DNA of 64,000 bases from Simmondsia chinensis (GCA_018398585.1 JAGTTD010000025.1:17427578-17491577), one strand, 5' to 3'; positions 45,696 to 57,239 are shown, counted from the stretch's first letter. Made by a program: numbers and translations. Notes: generated by a model not told the origin, from the letters alone.

Positions 45696-46271
45696 TGTTG
45701 ATATATTTTCAAATTATGTAATGAAATTTGTGAATGAAGTATTTTGAAGTTGGTCTCAAATGTGTGTTCTAAATGTTTTGATGTGTTTTGAGGTGTGTTG
45801 GGACGTGTGTCGACACATAGGGTTGGTGTGTTGACACACATTCTTACAGAACAGGGATGCAGAGGTGTGTGTCGACACACAGATTAACAGAACCGAGCCT
45901 GCAGAACTGTGTGTCGACACACAGTATCGTTTTTTCCCAGAATAACCGCAATAACTTCGCGGGTTTTTGCACCCCTTTTTTGAGGTATGTTTTGGGGCAT
46001 CTTCTTTCACTTGATTTATTATAAATACCCCACCAATTTGATTGATGAATGATGATGAAATAGTGTCTTTGCATTTGAAAAACGGTCATTCTCTTACATC
46101 TCCATATATCTTCCTTTACATACTTTCACTCCACTTTACTTGGTTATCGTTGTATCCCCGAGACTATTTTACACGCTGAAATAAGTCTTAAGGAAAGTGA
46201 CTTCACGCCTCGAAATCTGAAGATCGGATAGTTATCTGTTTTTCTTGATTTTACAAGTGTTTACACCAATA
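45696..46271 (+). repeat. Copia 3 3' LTR
   Basis: It is 576 bp, nearly identical to the 5' LTR apart from substitutions and a ~12-bp duplication near 45778. The last palindrome is intact here (TGTGTCGACACACA at about 45909). Confidence 0.92.
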
Positions 46272-46867
46272 GGTCTTTGATCTTAACTTTGCCTCCATCT
46301 TCTTGAAACAACATAGTCTTTTTTTTTGGGCCCCATTTCCTGATCAATATCATACTTTTAAGTATGAAAGGAAAGTCCAAACAAATCACGCCCAGAAGTT
46401 CATCCCAAAATCAACCTAGATGAAGATATCGATGGTTCAATCATAATGGAACAAGTCAAACTAGCAACCAAGCAAAAATAATATAATTAAAGTAGCAGTT
46501 GTGTTCATCCTATCATCTTTAGTCATATTTATTTGATGAATAAACTAAGCACAGTCCTTAAAAACGCACAGCATTGCCCACATGAGAATTTAGGTACCAC
46601 GCAAGCAAGAAATAGTAAAAATGGGTACATGGAAAATCACATTGTCTGGGAGACATGCGCCTCCAAAGAACGTATATGAAAAGTGCAACTGACACTGCTC
46701 CTAAACCTGCTGCTCCTCCAATTACTGCTCTGAGTTCACCTTTCTTACCTGAGAACCAGAGCATGATGATGAGCATAAATAACGACATAGACAAGATATA
46801 ACCAATTTTGGTAAGTGCTTCATATATAAGTACGGTAATCAAGTCTTACATTGATATTGTGACAACT

Positions 46868-48390
46868 TGTTAGAATATATTGTATTAGCATGGTTAGTAT
46901 ATATTTTGAATATATTGTACAGGATTAATATGTATATATTTTGGGTATATTGTAATATTGTGCATTCAATATAAATACGAGAGTGGCCACCTCATTTGGT
47001 GTATCTAATTCTAAACTTTTATGGTATTAAAGCTATCAAAACCTTAAAACTCTCTCCTCCTCCAAGGCAAACCCTAGCTGCCACACCAAAAAAATAAACA
47101 GCCGCCTCACAACAACCCTAGCCAGGGCCAACCCTAGACGTCGCCCACCGTCTGACTGCTGCGCTGTCACTCCTCTCTCCTCCCGTCGCACAATGCACCA
47201 CCCTTCTCCCACTTTTTACATACAAAACCTTCTCTTCTCCCATTAAAACACAAAATTTCTCATGGCCAATTCTTCCTCCACCATCTCTCCATCTCATGTC
47301 GATACTCCGCTACCGTCTCCTGTGTCGACCAACTCAGGCGGTACTCCCTTGACACTGCCTACTCCATTCAACGTCTCTAATATTAAGATATGACTGACCC
47401 CTCATCCTATATGGTCTGGTGCCGCTATTTTCTCTCCACTTGTCGTGGATATGGTGTTGATGGATATCTCGATGGGACTTGTACTTGACTGGCTGTAACC
47501 GATCCACTGCATGCCTACTAGCGACAACTTGATAACCTCTTGATCTCCTAGATACTTGGTACCATCTCTTCCAATATTGCTAGTGCTGTTTGTGGTGATG
47601 ATGATAACTTACCTGCCGCCTCTCTTTAGGGTGCTATTTCTTGTTTATTTACTGATTTTGCACAATCCTGATAGTTACAGTTTTAAGCAAGAATTAGCTA
47701 ATATTAAGAAAAGAAATCTCACCATGCTTGCCTATCTCACTAAAATTAAGTCATTGGCAAATACTCTTCAATTTGTTGATGCCACTATTATTGCCGTTGA
47801 TATGGTCCTGGCTGCTGTTGATGGTCTTTCTGATAATAAAGATCATAATGCCATATGCGCCTCCATTACTATCCGTGTACCTTTTCTGACCTTTCTTGAG
47901 GCGCGATCCCTTCTCATGGGAGAAGAATCCCGCCTTGCCAATGATACTTTGCCTACATTTGTCGTATTGGTTGCTGGAGGTACTTCTTCTGATAATTGTG
48001 GCACTATTCCAGATCCGACTGCATCCACCGGGTCCAACACCCAGCCCGTTGTCACAGCTACTACCGAACAGCCAGTGGCATTGCCAGTTCAGCAGCACTC
48101 AAGTTTCAGTAATTTTAATGGTAATGGTCGTGGTAATAACCGCGGATGTGGTGGTCATGGTAATGGCTGTGGATGAGGTCGAAACAATGGTAACAATGGA
48201 CACTGGTGGAATCAGAACATGTGGGGGCCACAATTTCTTTAGGTGGGGGGGGGGGGGGGGGGGGGGGGTGCGGCAACCTTGGTTTACGCCTCCTTTTCAA
48301 CAACCATATCGTCCTTCCCAATTTAGCATGCATTAGGGTGGTAATGTTCCCTCATCTCCACATCTTCATCCTGCAAATAATGCTTTTTGA
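46868..48390 (+). mobile_element. Ty1/copia retrotransposon 4, truncated after gag
   Basis: A 5' LTR of about 154 bp (46868-47021) begins TGTTAGAATATATTGTATTA and is followed by TGGTATTAAAGCT, a primer site with one change. A gag region follows and the copy stops near 48390 with no pol and no 3' LTR. It cuts off the upstream side of the kinase pseudogene. Confidence 0.8.
47262..48335 (+). pseudogene. Copia 4 gag remnant
   Basis: ATGGCCAATTCTTCC starts a Ser/Thr-rich N-terminus (MANSSSTISPS), then the frame breaks several times. 47680-48176 keeps a UBN2-type gag (SFKQELANIKKRNLTMLAYL; MGEESRLANDT) and a Gly/Asn-rich tail (NGNGRGNNRG). A run of 24 G at 48245-48268 breaks the frame where a zinc knuckle would be expected. 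Confidence 0.8.
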
Positions 48391-48942
48391 CTAGTTATGG
48401 CTATTATCAAAATTTTGATGAGTAAATTAGCAAATGAGCACCTTTTTACAAAAAAAAAAAAAAAAAAATTAGCAAAATGGCACATCTAGAAAAATATTTA
48501 GCGAAATGGCACACTTTACTGTTCACTTATCATTGCATGCCGTTTCAAATGGCGTACAATAACTTGTCAACTGTTGCAGAATGTTCGAAATAGCATACAA
48601 GGTTGCATGCTGTTTGTAATGTCGTACAACAGATGTTGCATACCTATAACTGTAAAGTTGCAATATTCCCTATGCATGTGCACCCGTGACCTACCACCTT
48701 TACCGAGATTCCCCATGGTTCCTGCTTCCAATGACTCCCTGCAATATTCCCCTACACCCCTACCATTTTCTCGACTTCCCTATCTTCATTGAAGGAGCTA
48801 TGAAGCTCCCACTTCTTCTTCAACCTCTCCCCTCATCCTCTATATATACCACCTCCTCCTTTTGTACATTTCACAACATTCATTTATTTATATACATCTT
48901 TCAACCTTTTCTTCTTTCATCTAAGACTTTCACTCTTACTTT
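48391..48942. other. Non-coding stretch beside copia 4
   Basis: No gene is supported. It holds an A18 run (48451-48468), two copies of an AGCAAAATGGCACA-like word, and two copies of a GCATGC(C/T)GTTT..AATG(G/T)CGTACAA word (about 48535-48560 and 48605-48630), then a pyrimidine-rich stretch. Confidence 0.45.
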
Positions 48943-48957
48943 CATTTACACTGCCAT
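48943..48957. repeat. Target-site duplication of 5S SINE copy 2, left
   Basis: CATTTACACTGCCAT matches CATTTTCACTGCCAT at 54380-54394 in 14 of 15 positions. Confidence 0.88.
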
Positions 48958-49082
48958 ACAACGACAACAACAATAGACCTAGTGCCTCAGGGGCTCCCGC
49001 CTAAGTGGGGTTGGAGGGGAGGTATACAGCCTTACCCCTTCAGGATGTAACCCTGCTGAGAGGCTGTTTCCAATGACCGGCA

Positions 49083-49380
49083 TGATACAAGTGATAATAT
49101 TGGCCTAGGAAGAGTCAATTTGCCCTTCGAAGATCAATTGGGAATGAACATAGAAATATGAGGGAGAAAGAGAAGAGATAGAGAGGGAGAAAGAATTGTT
49201 TTTGCTGTCATTCAATCATACCTCATTTCCAAGAGTTGACTCCTATATATGCTTGAACTAAGAGCTAACTACCTCAACTAACTTCTCAACAACTAAGTAC
49301 ATATTACAAAAATGCCACTAAGAATACATGTACACTTAGTAATCAAACAAAATGCTAATCTTTAAGTATCAACAGTATCA
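49083..49380 (-). repeat. Gypsy 2 LTR, 3' LTR of the minus-strand element
   Basis: It runs TGATACAAGTGATAATATTG to CAACAGTATCA and differs from its partner at only a few positions, so the insertion looks fairly young. Confidence 0.92.
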
Positions 49381-49410
49381 ACATCCTTCCCTTTAAGAAC
49401 ATCCTTGTCC

Positions 49411-52400
49411 TCAAGGATTAAAAGAAGGAAACTTGTTCAAGAGATCATACAACAATTCCCAAATAGCCTGCTCAGCCGACTGATGTTTCTATTTAACCAG
49501 AACTCGAGTTGTTGCACGATGACCCCTTCTGACTAGTTGCCTCTGCAGAATTGCTTCAGGCTCATGGATGACAAGCCATCTGCATTGTCTGGTAATGGAA
49601 TGATATGAGTAGGCAAGCCCTTTGTGGCGCTTGAGTTGTGATACATGTATAACATCATGTATCCTAGATGAAGTAGGCAAGAATAACCTATATGCAGCAT
49701 TGCCAATCCTCTCAATGATCTGAAATGGCCAAAAAAAAAAAAAAAAAAAAAACGAGGAGCCAACTTGTGATTAAGACGAACCACCACTAAAATCTGCTTA
49801 TAAGGGTACAATTTAAGGTAGAGCCAACCACCAACATTGAATAGACAATCAGATATGTGCCTATCAGCCGTTTGCTTCATACAGTTCTGAGCTCTCTATA
49901 GATGGACCTTGAGGAGCTTGATTTGATCTTCCCTTTGCAACAAGTTGTTATTAACAGCTTCTACCTCTACTTCTTTGGCCAAATATGGAATATGGAGAGG
50001 AGGAGCTTGCCTATAGAGGAGTTCATAGGGAGTGGTATTGGTGGATGAATGCCATGTGGTATTATATACCACCATTCCGCAAGGGGCCAGCCACTTAGCC
50101 CAGTAATTTGGGTTAGAACTACACATGCATCGCAAATAAGTTTTAAGTCCCCCATTTACCACCTCTATCTAACCATCAGTCTGAGGATGGTAAGCCATGG
50201 ATAACATAAGATCAACACCCTGAATCGAGAAGAGTGCTTGCTAGAAATCACTTTGAAAAATTGGATCTCTGTCACTGATAATTGATTGCAGCAGTCCATG
50301 AGCTTGTATACATTGTCCATGTATACTTGTGCTATGGTAAGAGTGGTATAAGGGTGGGAAAGTGCCATGAAATGAGCATACTTGCTAAACTTGTCCACTA
50401 CCACAAAGATAACTTCCTTGCCAAAGACTTTGGCAGTCCCTCTATGAAATCTATGGACACATTGGTCCAAATAGAATTAGGGATGGGCAGGGGCTATAGG
50501 AGACCCGGAGTGGCTATATTCTCATGTTTACATGACTGACAGACATTGCATTTTTGAACAAAATTAGCCACCGTCCGGTTCATTCCCTTCTAATAGAAGA
50601 TTGATCTAACCCTTTTTAGTGTAGCATCTTCCCCTGAGTGTCCTCCCACGAGTGAACTATGCAGCCAAGACAAGATTTTGTGTTGTAATGCAACATCTTG
50701 TCCCACCACCAATTTGCCTTTTCTACGTAATTGATCTTGCTACCCAGAGTATTTGGCTTGTGAAGCGGGATCTTGTTGCAGCTGCTGATTGATATGCTAT
50801 AGCTTCTCATCTTGTTTCCAAGATAGCTACAATAGAGCATATAGATTCGATTCCGCAGTAGAAAAAAGTAAACAAGTGACTTTACGGCTGGGAATACGAG
50901 ACAATGCATCTGCTGCTATGTTGTCTCTGCATTGTTTGTATTCAAGCACATAGCTGAAACCCATGAGCTTCGATAGCCACAGCAACTTGAAATGAGTGTG
51001 AACCTTCTGATCAAGTAGAAACCTGAGGCTCTCTTGATCAGTTCTGATTACAAATGTGTTGTTAATTAGGTATTGCTGCCAATGTTGCACTGCACTGACT
51101 ACTGACATCAATTCTCTTTCATAGGCTGATAGGAGTTGCTGCCTTGGGCTGAGGGCTTTATTGAGGTAAGCTAAGGGATGGCCTGCCTGCATCAGCACTG
51201 CTCCTAGGCCTGTCTTACTAGCATCAGTTTCTATAATGAAAGGCTTAGAAAAGTCTGGTAATGCAAGAACAGGAGCAACACATAAGGCATGTTTGAGCTG
51301 ATCAAATGCTTGTTGAGCTAACTCATGCCATGTCCACCCTTCCTTCTATAAGAGTTTAGTGAGAGGCTGTGCTAGTGATCCATAGCCTCTAATAAATATG
51401 CGGTAATAGTTTCCATAACCTCTAATAAATATGCGGTAATAGCTTGTTAAACCCAAAAATCCCCTTAGCTGCTTAACATTCACTGGAATAGGCCAAGTTT
51501 GTACTGCACTAATCTTGCTGGGATCTGTTGCAACTCCTTCAACTGAGATTACATGTCCTAAATAGGCTATCTGTGACACCGCAAAGGAGCATTTGCTTAA
51601 TTTAACATACAACCGATTTCTACACAACACTTCAAAGACAATTTGTAAACGGTGCACATGTTTAGTTAGGCTGCAGCTGTAAATCAAAATGTCATCAAAG
51701 AAAACAAACACAAATTTCCTCAAGTAAGGCTCAAAAATGCCATTCATAAGTGCTTGAAACGTAGAAGCAGTGTTTGTAAGACCAAACGACATGACTAAAA
51801 ACTCATAGTGGCCCATATTAGTCTTAAACGCAGTCTTTTCAATGGTAGCACCTTCCATCCTGATCTGGTGATAACCAAATCTAAGGTCCAACTTTGAGAA
51901 GTAGTGCACACCTCCTAGCTTATCAAAGAGTTCTTCTACTAATGCTATTAGAAATTTATCTTTGATTGTAGCCTTGTTAAGATCTCTATTGTCAATACAC
52001 ATCCTCCAACTTTCATCTTTTTTCCTTACCAACACCACAGGAGATGCATAGGGGCTGTTACTGCGCTATATATGTCTTTTGTCCAGTAATTCTTTTACCA
52101 TGTGCTCGATGATATCTTTCTGCAATGCCGAGTACCTGTATGATCTCTTATTAATAGCTGCGGTTCCCTCCAATACAATTTTATGATCAAAAAGGGGTCA
52201 AATGGGAGGTAAGTATTGTGGCTCCTAGAACACTGAGGCATACTGATCCAGTAGGCCTTGTATTGCAAATGGCACGGGCCTATTGTTTGAATTAACAGCT
52301 ACTGAATTCACTGAAGGCCATTCCTCTTGTGCAGCACTTACTGATTTGATTTGCAACATAGCAATATATGGAGCTTCAAGTATAACCTCGAACAGTGCCT

Positions 52401-53914
52401 TAGTTTAAATCAATCTGTAATTTCCAGCTTGAATTCCTTTCAGCACATGCGTTTTGCCCCTCATTGTGAACACCATCCTTAATTCCTTGAAATTACACTG
52501 TATGTCACCCAATGTAGATAACCACTCCACCCTTAGGACCATGTCACAACCCCCTAATGGAATTAACATGAAGTCAACAGTGAACATTGTACTCTGCAGT
52601 TTCCATGAGAGTGCTTTACATTAAGCCTTGCAACTCATTTGACTACCATCAGCTACTGCCACAGATAATGGGTTAATGTGACTAATTCTGCAACCCAATT
52701 TAATAGCCAACCTTTCATCAATGAAATTATGAGTTGATCCACTATCGATCAAAATATGAAGGGCCTTTCTTCCATAATATCATGTCACTCTCAATGTTTG
52801 ATAGTTTGGGGCTGCAAATAACGCGTGTAAAGAAATTTGGGTTGTTGATTCAATCATGACAGATTCATTTTTGAACCTTTCCTCTACATCCTCAAACTCC
52901 TCATTGCCTGCTTCTATAATGAAGGGCTACACTATCTTGGACTTACATCTATGGCCTTGCTCAAACCTTTCATCACAAAAGTAACAAAGGCCTTTAGCCC
53001 TTTTCTCTTGTAACTCTTGGCATGTCAATGTTCTTTGTGATTTATTCTTGCTTAACTCTTCTGAAGAAGTCATACCATTCTTATGTTGCATCTTTGATCT
53101 CATTCCCTCAGATAAGGTGTTGGTGGGGGTGGGTAATAAAGGTGTTTTGGAATAATGCAACTGCTTGGCCAAGGCTTAAACCTTAGCCTCAGAGAGTTTT
53201 GCAAAACAAGCAGCCTCTTGTAAGGTTTGAGGGTATCTAGCTCTTACATCCAGAGCAATGTCCTTCCTTAAGCACCTTAAAAAACAGCTAATCAATTGTG
53301 CTTCAGTTAAGTCCGACCTTACTGCTATAGCATCAAATTGTGTTAAGTAACCACCAATAGTATCTTGTTGTCGCAAATTCATGAGTTCAGATACGGCATC
53401 TTCATAAAGTTTGCCAAGTCTTGTTTTTAAAGCTAGCACATATTCATCCCAGGTCACCAGCTGATTTCTAGTTTTCACGAACATTTGATGCCATTGTAAT
53501 GCAACACTCTTCAGAAGGAAGTGATGCTATTTTAATCCTCATGTAATAAGGGGTGTTGTCTACTGAAAAGAACTGCTCACAAAGGTATAACCAACCATCT
53601 ATATCATCACCTACAAAGAGTGGAAATTCTACCTTGCTCAGTCGCGAAGAATATGGAAGAGATCCATGGTGCTGCTGCTAATGGTCATGCTGTCCAGGTG
53701 AATAATGCGAGGAATCAGCAGTGGCATGCACATTTCTATCAGCAGGTCGAGATTGCTGCAATGCCATGCCTACAATCATCTCACACAACTCCTGAATGGA
53801 GTTCTTAAAATTTGTAACAGATTGCTCCATGTTTTCATTTGTAGAACATATTTGAGTGGACAATGATTCTTTAATTTTTTGGATTTCAGCCACAGATCGA
53901 GTGATATCTGCCAT
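49411..53914 (-). pseudogene. Gypsy 2 gag-pol polyprotein, inactivated
   Basis: It starts MADITRSVAEIQK at 53914. Gag (53800-53176; TWDEYVLALKTRLGKLYED) has stops and a frameshift near 53500. The zinc knuckle is CYFCDERFEQGHRC (about 52950). The protease lies between 52760 and 52500 in pieces. Reverse transcriptase (52038-51346; [10 protein letters not shown]) contains a ~30-bp internal duplication (IFIRGYGNYYRIFIRGYGSL). RNase H is 51198-50827 and integrase 50740-49896. The C-terminal part has an A-run near 49733-49752, and the chromodomain-like end contains RRGHRATTRVLVK and a stop. There are many lesions despite similar LTRs. Confidence 0.9.
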
Positions 53915-53953
53915 TTTCTTGCTTAAATTCGAGGATCAAAGCTCTGATACCAA

Positions 53954-54252
53954 TGATAAAAGTGATAATATTGGCCTAGGAAGAGTCAATTTGCCCTTCA
54001 AAGATCAATTGAGAATGAACATAGAAATGTGAGGGAGAAAGAGAAGAGATAGAGAAGGAGAAAGAATTGTGTTTGTTGTCGATCAAAACATACCTCATTT
54101 CCAAGAGTTAACTCCTATATATGCTTGGACCAAGAGCTAACTACCTCAACTAACTTCTCAACAACTAAGTACATATTACAAAAATGCCACTAAGAATACA
54201 TGTACACTTAGTAATCAAACAACATGCTAATCTTGAAGTATCAACAGTATCA
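53954..54252 (-). repeat. Gypsy 2 LTR, 5' LTR of the minus-strand element
   Basis: It runs TGATAAAAGTGATAATATTG to CAACAGTATCA, next to the primer site CCAATGATA / TTGGTATCAGAGC on the minus strand. Confidence 0.92.
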
Positions 54253-54261
54253 ACCCAACCT

Positions 54262-54376
54262 TCTAGGGTTGGCAGCGCGAGAACTTCCATGAGGTCATCT
54301 ATTCTGGTACGTCTCTCCCCCAAGCACGCTTAACTTCGGATGGGATCCGGTGCATCAGTGCCTAGTAAATGAACCC
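54262..54376 (-). pseudogene. 5S rRNA-like head of SINE copy 2
   Basis: On the minus strand, TGCACCGGATCCCATCCGAA, GTTAAGCGTGCTTGG and ATGACCTCATGG match the 5S rRNA middle, A-box and C-box regions in order. The start GGGTTCATTTACTAGGCAC is diverged from the 5S 5' end. The C-box has more changes than in copy 1. Confidence 0.87.
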
Positions 54377-54379
54377 TAT

Positions 54380-54394
54380 CATTTTCACTGCCAT
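54380..54394. repeat. Target-site duplication of 5S SINE copy 2, right
   Basis: CATTTTCACTGCCAT is the partner of 48943-48957. Confidence 0.88.
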
Positions 54395-55224
54395 GTAAGT
54401 CGTTATTATCATCAATTTTCAGTTCCAATTCTGTTTTTATATTCTGATGTCATGTTCATATGTAGAAAATTATTATTATCGTGATTTTATTAGATTAGTT
54501 TTATGAATATGCTAAATTTAATATATACAATAGTATATTATGAAATCTGTTTGCGAATATATACTGAATAACATATTAAGGGAGGGGAGCTCATTTGTAA
54601 TTTCTAGAGAGAGAAAGTAGAGAGAGGCGCCCTGGATTTTTTGAGCAAACTGGTGGTGCGTGGGCTGCTCCTGGTGGAGCGTGGGACTCTGCTGCAAGCT
54701 ACAACCGGCACGTGAGGGCGCGTCCAAGTGGTTCTGGCGGTGGCGATTCCAGTTTTGGACTCCCTATCATCTCCCCTAGCTCGTGGGATGAGTGGGGCAT
54801 CAATCCAATCACTGGTTTGAGGGCGAAAACATAGGTGAGTGAGGGTGTCTGAGTTTTGGTGTGAATGGCTGCGTAGGACGCTTCATCCAGTCGGGATTCC
54901 ATTCTTCATCGTCTTGACGGCTTCATTTGCTGTGGTTTTCTTGCTTCTTGAGCTGGTGGTGGCTTTGACACTCGCTTTCTCTCTCCTTTGGGTCTTCTTT
55001 CTCTCTTGATTTTACAATGGGTTTCTTCTATTGTGGAGCAATTCTTTGGTGGTGATGATGGTGGAGGTTGGGTGGTGAAGGTTGTTGATGAGTGGAGATG
55101 ATTGTCTTTTGCTTGGTTGTTACAAGTTTATTACAAGATTCCTAGTTTGTTATTACTTCTTGATTGTTGTGTGGTGCTTCTTGATTTTTGTTGACATTTT
55201 TATTTGAATGCACCATGCTCGTGG

Positions 55225-57229
55225 TGCCCCCCTTCCCTTCCTCATGTTACGAGTCTGGTTGCTTGGGATTCTAGTAGCCCAGATTTGCGACCTCGTTCTT
55301 GGGCTAATGTTGCTAGTACTGCGCCCATGGGTAGTTCTCTTCGATTCGTCCCACCATGACTTGTTAATGGTGAAATCTTTACAACCATCACTAATGAGGA
55401 TGTAGCCCGGGACTTTAGAAGTGGGGCCTTTCTGGTACGCCAAATTATCGGGGGTTGGGTTGCTTATTCTAGATGTGTCGCTCTTGTGAAGTTCCTTTGG
55501 GGATCGAAAGGCCTAGAATGCGTTATTGTCGATAAGGGGGTTTATTATTTTCGACACAAGTCCATAGCTAAGTCGGATCTTGTTCTTCGAGGTGGCCATT
55601 AGACTCTTAATGGGGCACCATCTCTCTCTTGAGTATTGGTGGCCTGATTTTGCTCCTTCACATGATTTGCCCTGGTTCTCTATTTGGGTCCAATTACATG
55701 GCCTCCCGGCCTCCTTATGGTCAGAGAGTTCATTGAGCTCGATTGCTACTAGGTTTGGTAGACCTCTTTTCATGGACCAACCGATGCTTGAGGGCTCTAT
55801 GGATAGCTATGCCCGGGTTTGCATCCAAATCGATGCTTGGGTTAAATTTGAGGAGATGCTGAAAGTATGCCAGAAATGTTGGGTTTTTAGGCACACTTGT
55901 CACACCTTCAATAGTATAGTTGGGTCTCGTAATGATGAACCGGTTAGGGTCGCTGGGGGACCCCGTCGCTGGTGAAACTGCCACCGAAAAAAGGGTGGCG
56001 GTGATGGCTTGGATGAGGGGGGCATAAATGGTGATGCTATTGGGCTTGATGGGGGGCCAAGAAGTAATAGACTTGTGAGGGAGGAGAGTGATCCAATTAC
56101 TAGGCTCTTCACTTGGGCCAACTCACGAGGGAGTTGTTGGGTTTGATGGTGGGCCAGTTGAAGTGGGCCTCATGGGAATGGTGGGAGGAGAGTAGGGGGC
56201 GTGGGGGTCCTGTTGGGCCATGGTCTGGGCCTCACACAGCTGGGCCACGCCTCTCCCTCACTGGGCCCATAAGTGGGCCGTGCCTACCACACGCAGGGCC
56301 TGGGCTCTCTTTTTCTGGAGGAAATGGGCCCGTTTTGGAGGGGCTTTCCTCTAATGGCCCTATTTCGTTTCTTGGGGGGATGGGCTCATTTTGGATGGGC
56401 TTCCCTCTAGTTCCTACACTACTTCTGGGGGGAATGGGCCCACTTTGGAGGGGCATTCCTCACATGAGCCATTTTCTTGTACTAGGGGGAATGGGCCCGA
56501 TTTGGAGGGGCTTTCCCCTTGAGAGTCACCTTCCACTAGGGGGAATGGGCCCCTTGTGGAGGGGCTTCCTTCTAGTGACCCATCACTTGCTCCTTCTAGA
56601 GGAATGGGCCCGTTTTCGAGGGGCATTCTGCTAGTGAGCACTCTTTTTCTTGTCCTTGGGGGAATGGGCCCGTTTTCGAGGGTCTTCCTCCTAGTACACT
56701 ATCTCTCACTACCTCTAGTGGAAATGGGTCCATTTTGGAGGGGCTTTCCTCTAGGGACATTTGTCATGGGTTGAGCATTGGGTCGCCGGTGATAGATGCG
56801 GGGTGGGATGGGGATGGGAGTACATTTGTTAGGTCGTGTTTAGGAGAGTCCAGGCCAAGAGGGGTGCTTAGCCCGAGTGCTAGAGAGGTGGGTATTAGTA
56901 TCTGTACTGTCCTATCTGATTCTGGCTCTGTTTCTCTTTCCCCGAGGACCCTTGTGGATTTTTTACTCTCTCCTCTTCTTAACGCTCAGGATTCGGTATC
57001 AGTTGATGTTCCACCTGAGTTAGAGGTGGCCCAAGATGACATCCTTGGGATCGCTACCCCTATGCTATGTTCTTTGAACCAATCGGCTAGTATGCCAAGC
57101 CTTGACGTGTCGAACCGGTTTGAGAGTTTGTCAGACACCTCCACTTTCCCCGGTGTTGAGGTTACCGTGGAGGCCCCGAGGATGCTGCTTGCTCGTGCGG
57201 CCAAGCTTATGGGCCGTGTTCCCTTTTGA
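55225..57229 (+). pseudogene. LINE ORF1 (DUF4283, zf-CCHC) remnant
   Basis: In shifting frames this reads SWANVASTAPMGSSLRFVPP, DFRSGAFLVRQIIGGW, YYFRHKSIAKSDLVLRGGH and LSLEYWWPDFAPSHDLPWFS. VQLHGLPASLWSESSLSSIA follows, the usual DUF4283 order of plant LINE and gag-like proteins. The knuckle CQKCWVFRHTCHTF is damaged. A repetitive segment (56319-56770) separates it from a Ser/Asp-rich end (NRFESLSDTSTFPG) that stops at 57229, just before ORF2. Several stops and frameshifts make it inactive. Confidence 0.82.
56319..56770. repeat. Minisatellite in LINE ORF1, about 8 units of 52-60 bp
   Basis: The core GGAATGGGCCCGTTTTGGAG followed by GGGC recurs at about 56319, 56379, 56433, 56489, 56542, 56601, 56659 and 56720. 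The spacer between cores varies. The plus frame gives GGMGPLWRGF repeats; the antisense frame gives SPSKxGPFP repeats. Confidence 0.88.
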
Positions 57230-57239
57230 TTGTTTCATC

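Larger units (their letters stand above)
40601..46271 (+). mobile_element. Ty1/copia retrotransposon 3 (Tork-like) inside a kinase exon
   Basis: The LTRs at 40601-41164 and 45696-46271 begin TGTTGAT(G/A)TATTTTC and end ACACCAACA/ACACCAATA. The target duplication is GGTCT (40596-40600 and 46272-46276). The internal gag-pol is full length but interrupted by seven point lesions. It splits the first kinase-domain exon of the receptor-kinase pseudogene. The lineage is judged from VAERKNRTLTEMVNSML. Confidence 0.94.
37679..46760 (-). pseudogene. S-domain (G-type lectin) receptor-like kinase pseudogene
   Basis: Exon pieces on the minus strand, in order: a transmembrane exon about 46731-46640 (GGAAGLGAVSVALFIYVLWR); the kinase start 46318-46272 joined across copia 3 to 40600-40502 (RFEEVVIGTNDVHESNKLG; P-loop GESGFGPVY); 40276-40143 (EIAVKRLKE with the ATP-site Lys; [19 protein letters not shown]) joined across a SINE to 40022-39960; 39850-39625 ([25 protein letters not shown] with HRD changed to NMD; IADFGM); 39515-39380 ([20 protein letters not shown]); and 38060-37720 (NIDSLIDPAISEPCFEVEI; NNVSITAVSGR, the family's usual end). 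Frameshifts occur near 39950 and 37830. The extracellular lectin part is not in the window. It was a plasma-membrane kinase of the SD1 type, now dead. Confidence 0.92.
49083..54252 (-). mobile_element. Ty3/gypsy chromovirus 2
   Basis: The LTRs at 49083-49380 and 53954-54252 are about 298 bp and very similar, with ends TGATA..GTATCA. On the minus strand the primer site TTGGTATCAGAGC follows the right LTR, and a purine tract (AAGGGAAGGATGT) precedes the left one. The coding region has all domains in order, with a chromodomain-like end. A clean 5-bp target duplication was not found (left CGGCA, right ACCCA). Confidence 0.92.
48958..54379 (-). mobile_element. 5S rRNA-headed SINE, copy 2, split by gypsy 2
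   Basis: Read on the minus strand: the 5S-like head is at 54376-54262, a linker follows to 54253, gypsy 2 is inserted (54252-49083), then the body resumes at 49082. The body includes GGAAACAGCCTCTCAGCAGG, AAGGGGTAAGGCTGTATACC and CTGAGGCACTAGGTC, and ends in a TTGTTGTTG-like tail at 48958. A 15-bp duplication with one mismatch flanks the outer ends. This shows head and body moved together by target-primed insertion. Confidence 0.88.

Noticed and set aside
47556..48176. Intact host protein with Gly-rich tail
   Set aside because: It follows a copia LTR and primer site and matches the copia gag layout; the first half is in a different frame.
49078..54257. Clean 5-bp duplication around gypsy 2
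   Set aside because: The flanks CGGCA and ACCCA do not match; mutation or a recombined copy is possible.
54253..54379. Cassandra (5S-bearing TRIM) solo LTR
   Set aside because: No LTR sequence flanks the 5S part; the SINE body and the 15-bp duplication define the unit instead.
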